DNA from: CAZSBG01 sp964605145
GTDB taxonomy: Bacteria; Zhuqueibacterota; Zhuqueibacteria; Thermofontimicrobiales; Thermofontimicrobiaceae
NCBI GenBank assembly: GCA_964605145.1
Contig: CAZSBG010000007.1
Location: 36,391-100,390 of the forward strand
Length of the DNA: 64,000 bases
Direction of reading: 5' to 3'
Shown here: positions 24,601-33,032 of the stretch, piece by piece
How the letters are laid out: each line of letters begins with the position of its first letter
How positions within the stretch are numbered: the stretch's first letter is position 1
Notes under the pieces: generated by a model
What the model was told of the DNA's origin: nothing
Seen by the model: only the letters and a program-made list of their open reading frames with translations
Databases searched by the model: none
Translations under genes and position numbers: made by a program

Positions 24601-26658
24601 TTGCGCTCTCACCCCAAGCAGGGAGCCCGCATCATCAAAAAATCACCTTACATAAAAAGGAGCATTCTCCGCCCGCGCAGCTTAATCATTGTTTTTCTTG
24701 CAATGGCTGCAATCATGGTCTCCTCTGCCCTGATCGAGCTGCATCAAAGCAAACGAGAACTTCTCGATTTGATGAAAAACCAGGGCAACTCCCTCCTGGA
24801 ATCGGTAATCACCTCATCTTCCAACACACTGCTCACCAACGAATATTTAGAAAATTTTTTGGAAGAGAGACTGCTCAATAATGCCAACTTCATTCGACAC
24901 CTCTATGAAAAGCAGCAGGTCGATGATGAGTTCCTGAAAAAATTTGCCATAGAAAACAACATTTTTCGGATTAACATTTATACAAAAGGCGGAAGGCGCC
25001 AGTACAGCAATCACACTCGGGGCCAAGGCAGGTTTCATACCCAGCATTCACCTCTGCAGGTTTTATCCCCAATTTTCCAGGGGCAAAAAGACACCCTTGT
25101 CATAGGATTCAAAGAGGCTCAGCACCAATCCGGCTACCGTTTTGCTGTGGCACTTGCAGCACGTAATCGTAGCGCCATTGTCCTCAATCTCAATGCTGAA
25201 AAAATCCTTCAATTTCGCCGCCGCATTGGTTTCGGAACGCTGCTGCAACAATTGTCAGAAAATCCGGGGATTGTATTTCTGGCGCTGCAGGACACCTCAG
25301 GGATCATTGCCGCCTCAGGCAACGTATCTGAGATGGAGCGCATCGTCCATGATCCATTTCTGAAAAATTCACTCACAAACAGTGCGTTCAGTTCCCGCAC
25401 TTCTGTATTTAATGGTGAGTCCATTCTTGAAGTTGTGCATCCCTTCAATTACAATGACATTGACGTTGGACTTTTCAGGCTGGGTATTTCACTGAAGCCG
25501 CTGAATAACATCCGTGACCGAATAATACGCAGACTTCTCATCATCACATTTATTTTAGTCGCCATCGGTTTTCTTTTTTTCACGTTCATGCTCACGCGCC
25601 AACATTATCATGTCCTGCAAAAACAATATCAGGTTGTGGAATCCTATTCCGGCGCCATCATACAAAATGTCAGTGATGCGATTATTGTGTTTGATGAAAT
25701 TTCCGGAATAAAAATACTCAATGCGTCAGCAGAAAATATATTTCAAAAAAAAGAAAAGGATATAATCGGCAAGAAAATTACAGTCCTTTTTGATCAATCT
25801 GATTGCTTTTCCATCCTTGAACCGAGGAAGCCTCTTTCTTATTATGAATGCGCAATTCGAAATAAAAAGAAATATTTGCTGGTTTCCAAAAGCGAATTCG
25901 AAGATGAAAACGGTCAAATCAATACAATTCTTTTAATCCGCGATTTTACTGAACGGAGAAAATTAGAAGACCAGCTCCAGCGCAAAGAACGACTGACCGC
26001 CATGGGCGAGCTTGCTTCCGGTGTCGCTCATGAAATTCGGAATCCGCTCAATACCATCGCCACGATCATTCAACAACTGAAAAAAGATTTTCAGCCTCAA
26101 AAAAATTCAGATGAATATCATCAACTTTCACAACTTGTTTACGGAGAAGTGCAGCGGATAAATGAAACGATTTCCGACTTTTTGAAATTTTCAAGACCGC
26201 ACCCCATTCAAGCGGAAGAATTCCTGCTTTCAGATTTATTCGATGCTATTAAAATTCAGTATGAGGCCATGTTCAGCCAAAATAATATTCAATTTTCTGT
26301 AAACACGGATTGGGACGGGCAAGTAAATTGGGACCGCGCGCAAATGCAACAGGTGTTCATGAACTTAATCCAGAATTCTGTGGATGCCATAAAAATAAAT
26401 GGAACCATTTCAATTTTTGTGAATCAAATGAATGAGCAGGAAATAAAAATTCAGGTGAGCGATAGCGGCCCCGGAATTTCGGAAAGCCAAAAAACGAAAA
26501 TATTTAATTTGTATTACACCACCAAAGCCAAAGGAACCGGGATTGGATTGAGCATTGTCCAACGCATTATTTTAGAACATGGCGGATTAATAACAGTGGA
26601 AAGTGAACAGGGTAAGGGTGCAAATTTTATTTTACAAATGCCGATCCGAATCGGATGA
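24601..26658 (+). CDS. Membrane sensor histidine kinase with PAS domain
   Basis: About 685 residues. A membrane segment at about 28-45, an extracytoplasmic sensor region (about 46-310), a second membrane segment (about 312-331), a PAS domain (about 345-455), HisKA with GVAHEIRNPL (His about 477) and HATPase (NLIQNSVDAI, DSGPGIS, GTGIGLS). It autophosphorylates and likely pairs with the intact NtrC-type regulator at 27635. The start is uncertain: TTG at 24601 lacks a ribosome-binding site. An ATG at 24582 is in the wrong frame, so an indel near the start is possible, as in the broken gene just upstream. Confidence 0.9.
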   Translation: MRSHPKQGARIIKKSPYIKRSILRPRSLIIVFLAMAAIMVSSALIELHQSKRELLDLMKNQGNSLLESVITSSSNTLLTNEYLENFLEERLLNNANFIRHLYEKQQVDDEFLKKFAIENNIFRINIYTKGGRRQYSNHTRGQGRFHTQHSPLQVLSPIFQGQKDTLVIGFKEAQHQSGYRFAVALAARNRSAIVLNLNAEKILQFRRRIGFGTLLQQLSENPGIVFLALQDTSGIIAASGNVSEMERIVHDPFLKNSLTNSAFSSRTSVFNGESILEVVHPFNYNDIDVGLFRLGISLKPLNNIRDRIIRRLLIITFILVAIGFLFFTFMLTRQHYHVLQKQYQVVESYSGAIIQNVSDAIIVFDEISGIKILNASAENIFQKKEKDIIGKKITVLFDQSDCFSILEPRKPLSYYECAIRNKKKYLLVSKSEFEDENGQINTILLIRDFTERRKLEDQLQRKERLTAMGELASGVAHEIRNPLNTIATIIQQLKKDFQPQKNSDEYHQLSQLVYGEVQRINETISDFLKFSRPHPIQAEEFLLSDLFDAIKIQYEAMFSQNNIQFSVNTDWDGQVNWDRAQMQQVFMNLIQNSVDAIKINGTISIFVNQMNEQEIKIQVSDSGPGISESQKTKIFNLYYTTKAKGTGIGLSIVQRIILEHGGLITVESEQGKGANFILQMPIRIG

Positions 26659-26782
26659 TTATTCCTGATTGTTCCCCGGAATAAATCTTTCGGAAAATTT
26701 ATCGCGATCTTGCTTGGCGAATACCTTTTTTCAAAATACTTTGTCAAAATAATATCATAATTATAACTTTAGGAGTGAACCC

Positions 26783-27577
26783 ATGATAAACGATTTTAAC
26801 AAATTGGACAAAATAATCGAGGGCAAAACTAAAATCATTTACGCCCATCCGGACGATCCCACTCTGGTGTACATGGTATTCAAAGATGACATTACAGCCG
26901 GCGACGGGGTGAAACACGATGTGCTCGAGGGGAAAGCCGTACTGGACTGGCAAACGAACCGGGATATTTATGAGTATCTCAATCGCAAAGGTATTCCCAC
27001 TCATTACGTTGACAGCCCGGAAACGAAAATCAGTATCGTGAAAAAACTTGATTTCAAAATCAACCTGGAAGTTGTAACACGACGTGTTGCCACGGGTTCA
27101 ATTATTAAATGGAGCGATTATGTGGAAGGAACCCGATTCGATCCGCTGGTCACTCAGTTTCATTACAAGGACGATCCGCTGCACGATCCCATGCTTGACG
27201 ATAAATTTATCGACCATTTGATAAAATCCAAGGGCGCTTCTGAATACGCCAAAATGCGGGAAATCAACAAAAAAGTATTTGCCCACCTGGAACATGCGTT
27301 TGCCCAATTTAAAGTCCAGTTGATTGATTTCAAACTGGAATATGGCATCATCGACGGTCAGGTGTGCGTTATTGATGAAGTGTCCGGCGGTTCATTCCGA
27401 CTCTGGCCATACGCCATCGACAATCCTGATCTCAACAAGCCCAATGTGATGGATCAACTCAATCCTGCCGGAAGGCTGGATAAGGACATCTATCGTCACG
27501 GAGAAGGTCTCGACAAAGTGAAAAATAAATTTGCAGAAATCGCCGCGATAACAGAGCGTTTCAAGGAACTTAAATAA
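26783..27577 (+). CDS. purC: SAICAR synthetase
   Basis: Phosphoribosylaminoimidazole-succinocarboxamide synthase, a step of de novo purine synthesis that ligates aspartate to CAIR with ATP. The 264-residue length is normal. Signature motifs include EGKTKIIY at the N-terminus, FKDDITAGDG near residue 38 and IDEVSGGSFRLWP near residue 200. A TTTAGGAGTG ribosome-binding site precedes the ATG. It is inserted between the genes for the sensor kinase (24601..26658) and its probable partner regulator (27635..29005), which is odd for a housekeeping gene. Confidence 0.96.
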   Translation: MINDFNKLDKIIEGKTKIIYAHPDDPTLVYMVFKDDITAGDGVKHDVLEGKAVLDWQTNRDIYEYLNRKGIPTHYVDSPETKISIVKKLDFKINLEVVTRRVATGSIIKWSDYVEGTRFDPLVTQFHYKDDPLHDPMLDDKFIDHLIKSKGASEYAKMREINKKVFAHLEHAFAQFKVQLIDFKLEYGIIDGQVCVIDEVSGGSFRLWPYAIDNPDLNKPNVMDQLNPAGRLDKDIYRHGEGLDKVKNKFAEIAAITERFKELK

Positions 27578-27634
27578 TTGATTGCCCGATTCATTAATTG
27601 GCTCGTTTGATAATATAAATTTCTATTGAAGCCT

Positions 27635-29005
27635 ATGTCTCGTTTTTCAATTTTACTCATAGACGACGAGCAGGCGCAGTTGGTCTCCCTTAAAAGCTTT
27701 TTGAACCGGCGCGGATTTGATGTGTTTACGGCATCATCCGGGCCGGAAGGGCTGGAAATTGTGCAGCTTAACACTATCGATCTTGTGCTCACCGATTTTC
27801 GCATGCCGGAATGGGATGGCAGTCGTGTATTGACGGAAATAAAATCGTTGAATCCGGACATTGATGTCGTTGTGATGACAGCCTTTGGCAGCGTGGAAGA
27901 CGCTGTTAGCATCATGAAAAATGGCGCATACGACTACCTGACCAAGCCAATCGATCTCGATGAGTTGGAGAATCTTGTCAGGAGAGTGCAGGAAAAACGG
28001 GACCTGGTCGAGGAAAACCGACTGCTCAAACAACAGCTTCAGAAAAAATTCAAATTCGACACGATCATCTCACAAAGCGGGGAGATGGAAGCAGTGCTCA
28101 ACAAAGCAGCGCGGGTTGCCCCCAGCAAAGCAACCGTGCTAATCCGCGGAGAGAGCGGTACAGGAAAAGAACTAATTGCTCACGCCATTCATGTTGCCAG
28201 TGCTCGCAAAGACAGACCTTTCGTTGTCGTCAACGTGGCCGCCTTATCGGAAAATTTACTGGAGAGTGAATTATTCGGACACGAAAGAGGCGCGTTCACC
28301 GGGGCTGTTCAGCAGCGCATCGGCCGGTTCGAGCAGGCCAATGGCGGCACCCTGTTCATCGACGAAGTGGGAGACATTCCCCTGTCCGTGCAGGTGAAAT
28401 TGCTCCGCGCAATACAATTCGGCCAGATCGAGCGTCTGGGCGATAGCAGCACCATCGATGTGGACGTTCGCATCGTCGCAGCCACTCACCGCAATCTTGA
28501 GGACATGCTCAAATCCGGGGAATTCAGGGAAGATCTTTTTTATCGCCTGAATGTTGTCACCATCTGGATTCCGCCGCTGCGAAATCGAAAATCCGACATC
28601 CCGCATTTAGTGGAACATTTCATAAAAAAATTCTCGGAAGAAAACCAGAAACAGGTGAAAGGCATCTCCCGTGAGGCGCTCGATTTTCTCATGAAATACG
28701 ATTTTGCAGGGAACGTGCGCGAGTTAGAAAATATCATTGAAAGCGCAGTTGTATTGTGTCGACAGGAATACATCACCCGGCGTGACTTGCCGGCCAAGCT
28801 CCAGATTGTACCTGAAAAATCGCTATTAGATCCCCATCACATCGAAGATGGCTACGAAGAAAAAATGCAGGCCTTTGAAAAAGAGATGATCGCCGATGCC
28901 CTCACCCGGAATCACGGGAACCAGAGCGCCGCAGCAAGAGCCCTGGGCATAACGGAACGCCATCTCAGGTCCAGATTGGTAAAATTGGGAATGAAGAAAA
29001 AGTAA
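27635..29005 (+). CDS. Sigma-54-dependent NtrC-family response regulator
   Basis: A 456-residue activator with receiver (acceptor Asp about 54 in LVLTDFRMP), AAA+ and Fis-type HTH. Walker A is GESGTGKE and Walker B LFIDEVG. The sigma-54 contact motif is intact (ELFGHERGAFTGA) and the HTH is at the end (ALGITERHLRSRLVKLG). It should therefore drive open-complex formation at sigma-54 promoters after phosphorylation, probably by the kinase at 24601..26658. ATG at 27635 is preferred over the TTG at 27626. Likely targets are the sigma-54-type elements listed in this window, including one 175 bp downstream of its own stop. Confidence 0.94.
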   Translation: MSRFSILLIDDEQAQLVSLKSFLNRRGFDVFTASSGPEGLEIVQLNTIDLVLTDFRMPEWDGSRVLTEIKSLNPDIDVVVMTAFGSVEDAVSIMKNGAYDYLTKPIDLDELENLVRRVQEKRDLVEENRLLKQQLQKKFKFDTIISQSGEMEAVLNKAARVAPSKATVLIRGESGTGKELIAHAIHVASARKDRPFVVVNVAALSENLLESELFGHERGAFTGAVQQRIGRFEQANGGTLFIDEVGDIPLSVQVKLLRAIQFGQIERLGDSSTIDVDVRIVAATHRNLEDMLKSGEFREDLFYRLNVVTIWIPPLRNRKSDIPHLVEHFIKKFSEENQKQVKGISREALDFLMKYDFAGNVRELENIIESAVVLCRQEYITRRDLPAKLQIVPEKSLLDPHHIEDGYEEKMQAFEKEMIADALTRNHGNQSAAARALGITERHLRSRLVKLGMKKK

Positions 29006-29064
29006 TATCAGCATTTCCAATTTGCTTCATCTGGCATTTCAATATCTCCGCCTCCTCCCTGTCA

Positions 29065-29111
29065 ATTCGCCCGCAGGGTCTAATATTCGCCCGTTCAGTC
29101 GGATTTCGCCC
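29065..29111 (+). promoter_or_regulatory. Tandem direct repeats, possible activator binding sites
   Basis: ATTCGCCCG at 29065-29073 and 29085-29093, and the weaker ATTTCGCCC at 29103-29111. Spacing is about 20 bp, near two DNA turns. They lie 70-115 bp upstream of the sigma-54-like element at 29180, as enhancer sites for an NtrC-type protein would. Confidence 0.4.
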
Positions 29112-29179
29112 TTTTGTTCCAATTCAACATGATCACTTAATTCAATTATAATCATTGCCTTAGTTCAATAAATAAATTT

Positions 29180-29195
29180 TGGCACATAAATTGAT
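29180..29195 (+). promoter_or_regulatory. Imperfect sigma-54-like promoter
   Basis: TGGCAC, five bases, TTGAT. The -24 half is perfect and the spacing right, but the conserved GC of the -12 half is GA, which would weaken or abolish binding. It is about 100 bp upstream of the DUF4405 gene start at 29294. Included because of the upstream tandem repeats. Confidence 0.3.
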
Positions 29196-29293
29196 TGAAC
29201 TGTTATCTAAAATATACGGTCAGTCTACGGCTCATCGCTCATTTCAGTTTTTCAAAAATTATTGATCAAGTTCATTTAATGGAGGGGATTTAC

Positions 29294-30142
29294 ATGGCAG
29301 AGACCAAACCCATAAAATTTCATGGTCGTTCTTTCACCAGCTTTTTTTCAACATTCAGCTTCTTAATCATGACCATCACCGGAATCATTTTGTATTTTGC
29401 GCCGCCGGGGAGAATTGCCCACTGGTCCTACTGGAAATTTTTAGCCATGACCAAAGAGCAATGGCAGGCGCTGCATACAATTTTTTCACTCGCGTTCATT
29501 ATTATCGCTGGAGTGCATATCTATTATAACTGGTCAGTGCTTATTGGATATTTTAAGAAGAAAATGCGGTCAGGAATTAGCCGTAAAAAAGAGCTGTTGG
29601 GGTCATCCATACTGACCATTGCATTGACAATCTTCACAATCGCCGGCGCGCCGCCATTTAGCACAATCATGGACTGGGGTGAATCGCTTTCAGACTCGTG
29701 GTCGAACCGGGAAAATGAACCGCCAACTCCTCACGCCGAATCTATGACGTTGATTGAACTCTCATCGACATTACAAATTTCTTTTGATGAAATGTTGAAG
29801 AATTTGGAAACGAATGGCATAAAGGCCGATAGTGCAAATATCATAGTCGAAGATCTTGCTGGGAAGTACAAATTAACACCGAGTGAATTATTCAAAAAAA
29901 TGAATTTGCAAAATGAAAATTCAAGAACGAATCAGACTGGATCTGGTTTTGGTTATGGACGTAAAACTGTTACAGAAGTTTGCCAGGAACTCAATGTATC
30001 AATAGAAGTCGGCATGGCAAGATTGAAGGAGAAAGGGATCGATGCCGGGCCAAAAGATAAAGTGCGCGATCTGGCCATGGACCATAATTTAGTGCCAATG
30101 GATATAGTGACAATAATTAAACCTGACAGTACTGAAAAATAA
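29294..30142 (+). CDS. DUF4405-type membrane cytochrome b-like protein
   Basis: A 282-residue protein. Residues about 10-140 hold four membrane helices with conserved His in QALHTIF and GVHIYYNW, the pattern of DUF4405, a small cytochrome b-like membrane domain. After that come two repeats of a soluble helical domain (TLIELSSTLQISFDEMLKNLE...; TVTEVCQELNVSIEVGMARLK...). These two repeats, about 60 residues each, look homologous to each other and could be DNA- or protein-binding modules. The start at 29294 follows GGAGGGG. The frame is open to 29195 without a ribosome-binding site. It is first of a small three-gene group with two exported proteins. Electron transfer to or from quinone is a reasonable but unproven role. 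Confidence 0.85.
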   Translation: MAETKPIKFHGRSFTSFFSTFSFLIMTITGIILYFAPPGRIAHWSYWKFLAMTKEQWQALHTIFSLAFIIIAGVHIYYNWSVLIGYFKKKMRSGISRKKELLGSSILTIALTIFTIAGAPPFSTIMDWGESLSDSWSNRENEPPTPHAESMTLIELSSTLQISFDEMLKNLETNGIKADSANIIVEDLAGKYKLTPSELFKKMNLQNENSRTNQTGSGFGYGRKTVTEVCQELNVSIEVGMARLKEKGIDAGPKDKVRDLAMDHNLVPMDIVTIIKPDSTEK

Positions 30143-30166
30143 CATCAAACAATTGGAGGATGTATC

Positions 30167-30631
30167 ATGAAAACAAAATTAATTATTTTCGGATTGACGA
30201 TTGCATTTTTAAGTCTTTTTGTTGAATCCTACGCCCAGCCTGGCAGAGGATTGAACCGAACTACAATTACCCGAGTTTACGATAGTTCCAAAATCAAGAC
30301 GATCGAAGGGAAGATCACCAAAATCGACACGGTATCAAGCGAATATACCCGGTTCGCCAGCCTTTTGATATTCGTAAAAAGCGACAAAGACGAACATCGG
30401 GTGTATCTATCCCCGGTATGGTTTTTGGATGAAGAAAAAATAAACATCCGCAAAGGCAAAAAGATCAAAATTACCGGTTCCCATGTGACTTATCTGGATA
30501 AACCGCACATCGTTACAAAAGAATTCGAATATGATGAAAAGAAAATTAAGATGAGAAACGACGATGGTTTTCCTGTATGGGCAGGTCAGCGCCGCGGTCC
30601 GGGCCAGGGAAGAAGTCGTCGTTATCGCTAA
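30167..30631 (+). CDS. Exported small protein, possible OB-fold domain
   Basis: A 154-residue protein with a Sec signal (LIIFGLTIAFLSLFVESYAQ). The mature part has a beta-rich central domain (TIEGKITKID, VYLSPVWFLDEEKINIRKGKKIKITGSHVTY) that looks like a small OB-fold barrel. A basic Gly-rich tail ends QRRGPGQGRSRRYR. Similar domains occur in exported proteins near DUF4405 membrane proteins; the function is not known to me. TTGGAGGATG precedes the ATG. It is 24 bp after the DUF4405 gene and probably cotranscribed. Confidence 0.85.
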   Translation: MKTKLIIFGLTIAFLSLFVESYAQPGRGLNRTTITRVYDSSKIKTIEGKITKIDTVSSEYTRFASLLIFVKSDKDEHRVYLSPVWFLDEEKINIRKGKKIKITGSHVTYLDKPHIVTKEFEYDEKKIKMRNDDGFPVWAGQRRGPGQGRSRRYR

Positions 30632-30657
30632 AATCCAACAGGATGAATATCGATTAA

Positions 30658-31131
30658 ATGAAGATAACTATTAAAAAAATCATTCTCACTACCATCGGTT
30701 TCATGATATTAAACTCGGGAGCCGATGAAACGAATGCCCAAAATCGTGGAAGCCATTCGCCGCAGAGGAAATCATTGGCTTCAATTCAGGACTCGTCACG
30801 AATCAGTTCGGATCTGCAGAAAGACAACCTGCTCTTCAAAATGAAGAAAAGAAAGCTGATTTTCTACCCAACGAAAAATCCGGCTGATTCAAATTCAATG
30901 ATGAAAAAAGGCCAGAGAAAACGAAAGGATAAATTTATCGACCGTGACGGGGATGGAATCTGCGATGGTCGCGAATCGGTATTCGGCTTGAGGAAAATGT
31001 ATCGGAATCGGAAACGCCGTGGGAATAAATTTCAATATTCTTTGTGCAATTTGAAGCAAATCATAAAGAAAGACCATGCACGATATATCAATCGCGCATG
31101 GTCTTTTCATTTCATGAATCCAGATTTATAA
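30658..31131 (+). CDS. Exported basic protein with Asp-rich calcium-binding-like motif
   Basis: A 157-residue frame with an N-terminal signal-like segment (IILTTIGFMILNSGADETNA), a basic middle, and a DRDGDGICDGRE motif near residue 100 resembling thrombospondin type-3/EF-hand-like calcium loops. The frame continues through the terminator hairpin at 31069..31106 and overlaps the end of cysC by 20 bp. A gene ending before the hairpin would be normal, so a frameshift near 31020-31070 may have extended the tail. It is the last gene of the DUF4405 group, 26 bp after 30167..30631. Confidence 0.6.
   Translation: MKITIKKIILTTIGFMILNSGADETNAQNRGSHSPQRKSLASIQDSSRISSDLQKDNLLFKMKKRKLIFYPTKNPADSNSMMKKGQRKRKDKFIDRDGDGICDGRESVFGLRKMYRNRKRRGNKFQYSLCNLKQIIKKDHARYINRAWSFHFMNPDL
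31069..31106. terminator. Bidirectional terminator hairpin
   Basis: AAAGACCATGC pairs with GCATGGTCTTT and the inner CGAT with ATCG, with T-rich tails on both sides. It sits between the convergent ends of the DUF4405 group (plus strand) and cysC (minus strand, stop at 31112), and inside the 3' end of the frame 30658..31131. Confidence 0.85.
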
Positions 31132-31729
31132 TTTTCTTTTCCTGGAGAAATTTGATAACCGCATCAGCGCATTCATCCACATTCAATTTGCTGGTATCCA
31201 AATGAATTTCTGGATCTTCCGGCGCTTCATACGGCGCTGAAATTCCGGTAAATTCCGGAATTTCACCGGCGCGCGCTTTTTTATACAATCCCTTGGGATC
31301 CCGATCCTCCAGCACATTCAATGGCGCATCGACAAACACCTCGATGAAGTCACCATCGTTGTGCAAATCGCGGGCTTTCTGACGGTCAGCGAGATACGGT
31401 GAAATAAATGCAGTCATCGCGATCACTCCGGCATCTGCGAATAATTTCCCCACCTCGCCAATACGCCGGATATTTTCCTCGCGATCTTCCGGTGAAAAAC
31501 CAAGATTTTTATTGAGTCCGTGACGAATATTATCGCCGTCCAATACATACGTAAGTGTGCCACGTTCAAATAATTTTTCTTCAACTTTTCGCGCAATCGT
31601 CGATTTTCCGGATGCGGATAAACCAGTGTACCAGATCACCACGCCCTTTTGATTCAACAATCGTTCTCTGTCTTCTTTATTTATTTCTGAACCATGCCAG
31701 GTAATGTTTGTTGCTTTTTGTATTGTCAT
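31112..31729 (-). CDS. cysC: Adenylylsulfate (APS) kinase
   Basis: A 205-residue APS kinase that phosphorylates adenosine 5'-phosphosulfate to PAPS. It has the P-loop TGLSASGKSTIA near residue 36, LDGDNIRHGLNKNLGFSPEDR near residue 64, FVDAPL near residue 133 and a normal length. GAGGAATTACCT precedes the ATG. It lies 51 bp downstream of sat on the same strand, so the two form an activation pair. No APS or PAPS reductase is in the window, so the product may serve assimilation elsewhere or sulfation. Confidence 0.96.
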   Translation of the reverse strand: MTIQKATNITWHGSEINKEDRERLLNQKGVVIWYTGLSASGKSTIARKVEEKLFERGTLTYVLDGDNIRHGLNKNLGFSPEDREENIRRIGEVGKLFADAGVIAMTAFISPYLADRQKARDLHNDGDFIEVFVDAPLNVLEDRDPKGLYKKARAGEIPEFTGISAPYEAPEDPEIHLDTSKLNVDECADAVIKFLQEKKIINLDS

Positions 31730-31780
31730 AGGTAATTCCTCGCATTTTTATAGAATCATCAAAATTGAATTTCAGATAAC

Positions 31781-32956
31781 TTATTTACTATTCACCTCTT
31801 TATAATATTCCATCAAAATTTCAATCACTTCCGGACGGCTGAATTCTTTTGCCGGCTTTTCTCCATTGCTCAACATTTCACGAAGCTTGGTGCCGCTGAT
31901 GAGCAGTCGATCTTCTTTGCCGTGAGGACAGGTCTTCATCGACGCCATACCTTCACACTTGTAACACCAGAACGTCCAGTCGATATTCAACGGTTTAATG
32001 GCCAGTTCGTTTTCATCAAATTCTTCGAAAATCTTTTGCGCATCAAATGGACCGTAGTAGCTGCCAACCCCGGCGTGATCCCGACCGATAATTAAATGAC
32101 TGCATCCAAAATTCTGGCGAAAGATGGCGTGGAGCACTGCCTCGCGGGGACCGCCGTAGCGCATTTCCATGGGATAGACCTTGCACACAACCCGGTCATT
32201 GGGATAATATTCATCAAGCAATACCTCGTAACATTTCATTCGAACATCTGCCGGTATATCGCCGGCTTTTAGCTTGCCAACCAATGGATGAATGAGCACG
32301 CCATCGCTCACTTCCAGCGCTATTTTGGTGACATATTCATGAGAGCGGTGAATCGGATTCCGGGTTTGAAATCCGGCCACAGTGCTCCATCCCATTTGCG
32401 CAAAAATTGCACGAGTTTCTTCCGGTTGTGCATAATATTCACTGTATTTTTCAGGATATCCTCCCTCGCTCAATGTTTTCACGGGACCGCCCAAATACGT
32501 ATCCGGCTGGGCATAAATTTTCGCGACCCCGGGATGATTCTCATCATCTGTGCGGAACACATGAGTGGCTTCATGTTTTTTATCGTAGCTATATTTTTCT
32601 TCCACTTTCATGGTTGCCATGAGTTCATCAGAATCATCATCGATCAAGGCGATCTCCTGGCCAATAGCGATTTCATCGGCGGTATTATTATCAACTGCAA
32701 GCGTAATGGGAATGGGCCACAGCAGACCATCAGCCATGTGCATAGTTTCAACGACTTTTGTATAATCTTCCTGGCGCATAAATCCTTCCAGCGGACTGAA
32801 TGCCCCCATACCCAACATAATCAAATCCGATGTTTCGCGTGAAGACATTCGGACCTTTTTCAATTCCTTTGCTTTCTTCATTTCTAATGCGCGTTCTTCG
32901 CCCTTCAACAGCAACGGCTTCAGTTCACCACCATGAGGCGGCACCAGTTTACTCAT
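31781..32956 (-). CDS. sat: Sulfate adenylyltransferase (ATP sulfurylase, homomeric)
   Basis: A 391-residue ATP sulfurylase that makes APS and pyrophosphate from sulfate and ATP. The catalytic QTRNPIHRSHEY near residue 200, GRDHAGVGSYYGPFDA near residue 290 and the Cys pair motif FWCYKCEGMASMKTCPHG near residue 330 mark the single-subunit Sat type (not CysDN). An AAAGGAGTC ribosome-binding site precedes the ATG. It is upstream of cysC, with an SLC13-type permease gene immediately upstream, so the region encodes sulfate uptake and activation. Confidence 0.96.
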   Translation of the reverse strand: MSKLVPPHGGELKPLLLKGEERALEMKKAKELKKVRMSSRETSDLIMLGMGAFSPLEGFMRQEDYTKVVETMHMADGLLWPIPITLAVDNNTADEIAIGQEIALIDDDSDELMATMKVEEKYSYDKKHEATHVFRTDDENHPGVAKIYAQPDTYLGGPVKTLSEGGYPEKYSEYYAQPEETRAIFAQMGWSTVAGFQTRNPIHRSHEYVTKIALEVSDGVLIHPLVGKLKAGDIPADVRMKCYEVLLDEYYPNDRVVCKVYPMEMRYGGPREAVLHAIFRQNFGCSHLIIGRDHAGVGSYYGPFDAQKIFEEFDENELAIKPLNIDWTFWCYKCEGMASMKTCPHGKEDRLLISGTKLREMLSNGEKPAKEFSRPEVIEILMEYYKEVNSK

Positions 32957-33032
32957 AATTGACTCCTTTTCAATTGAATTATATATTCATTCATCAATAT
33001 ATTTAATGAGGTGATTTATTCAATTCCAAATG

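Noticed and set aside
24582..24881. ATG-initiated frame overlapping the start of the sensor kinase
   Set aside because: It is out of frame with the kinase and encodes no recognisable domain. It is kept only as a hint that an indel may affect the kinase start.
29065..29111. Short direct repeats as a CRISPR array
   Set aside because: Units are only 9 bp, three in number and degenerate, with no cas genes; an activator-binding site fits better.
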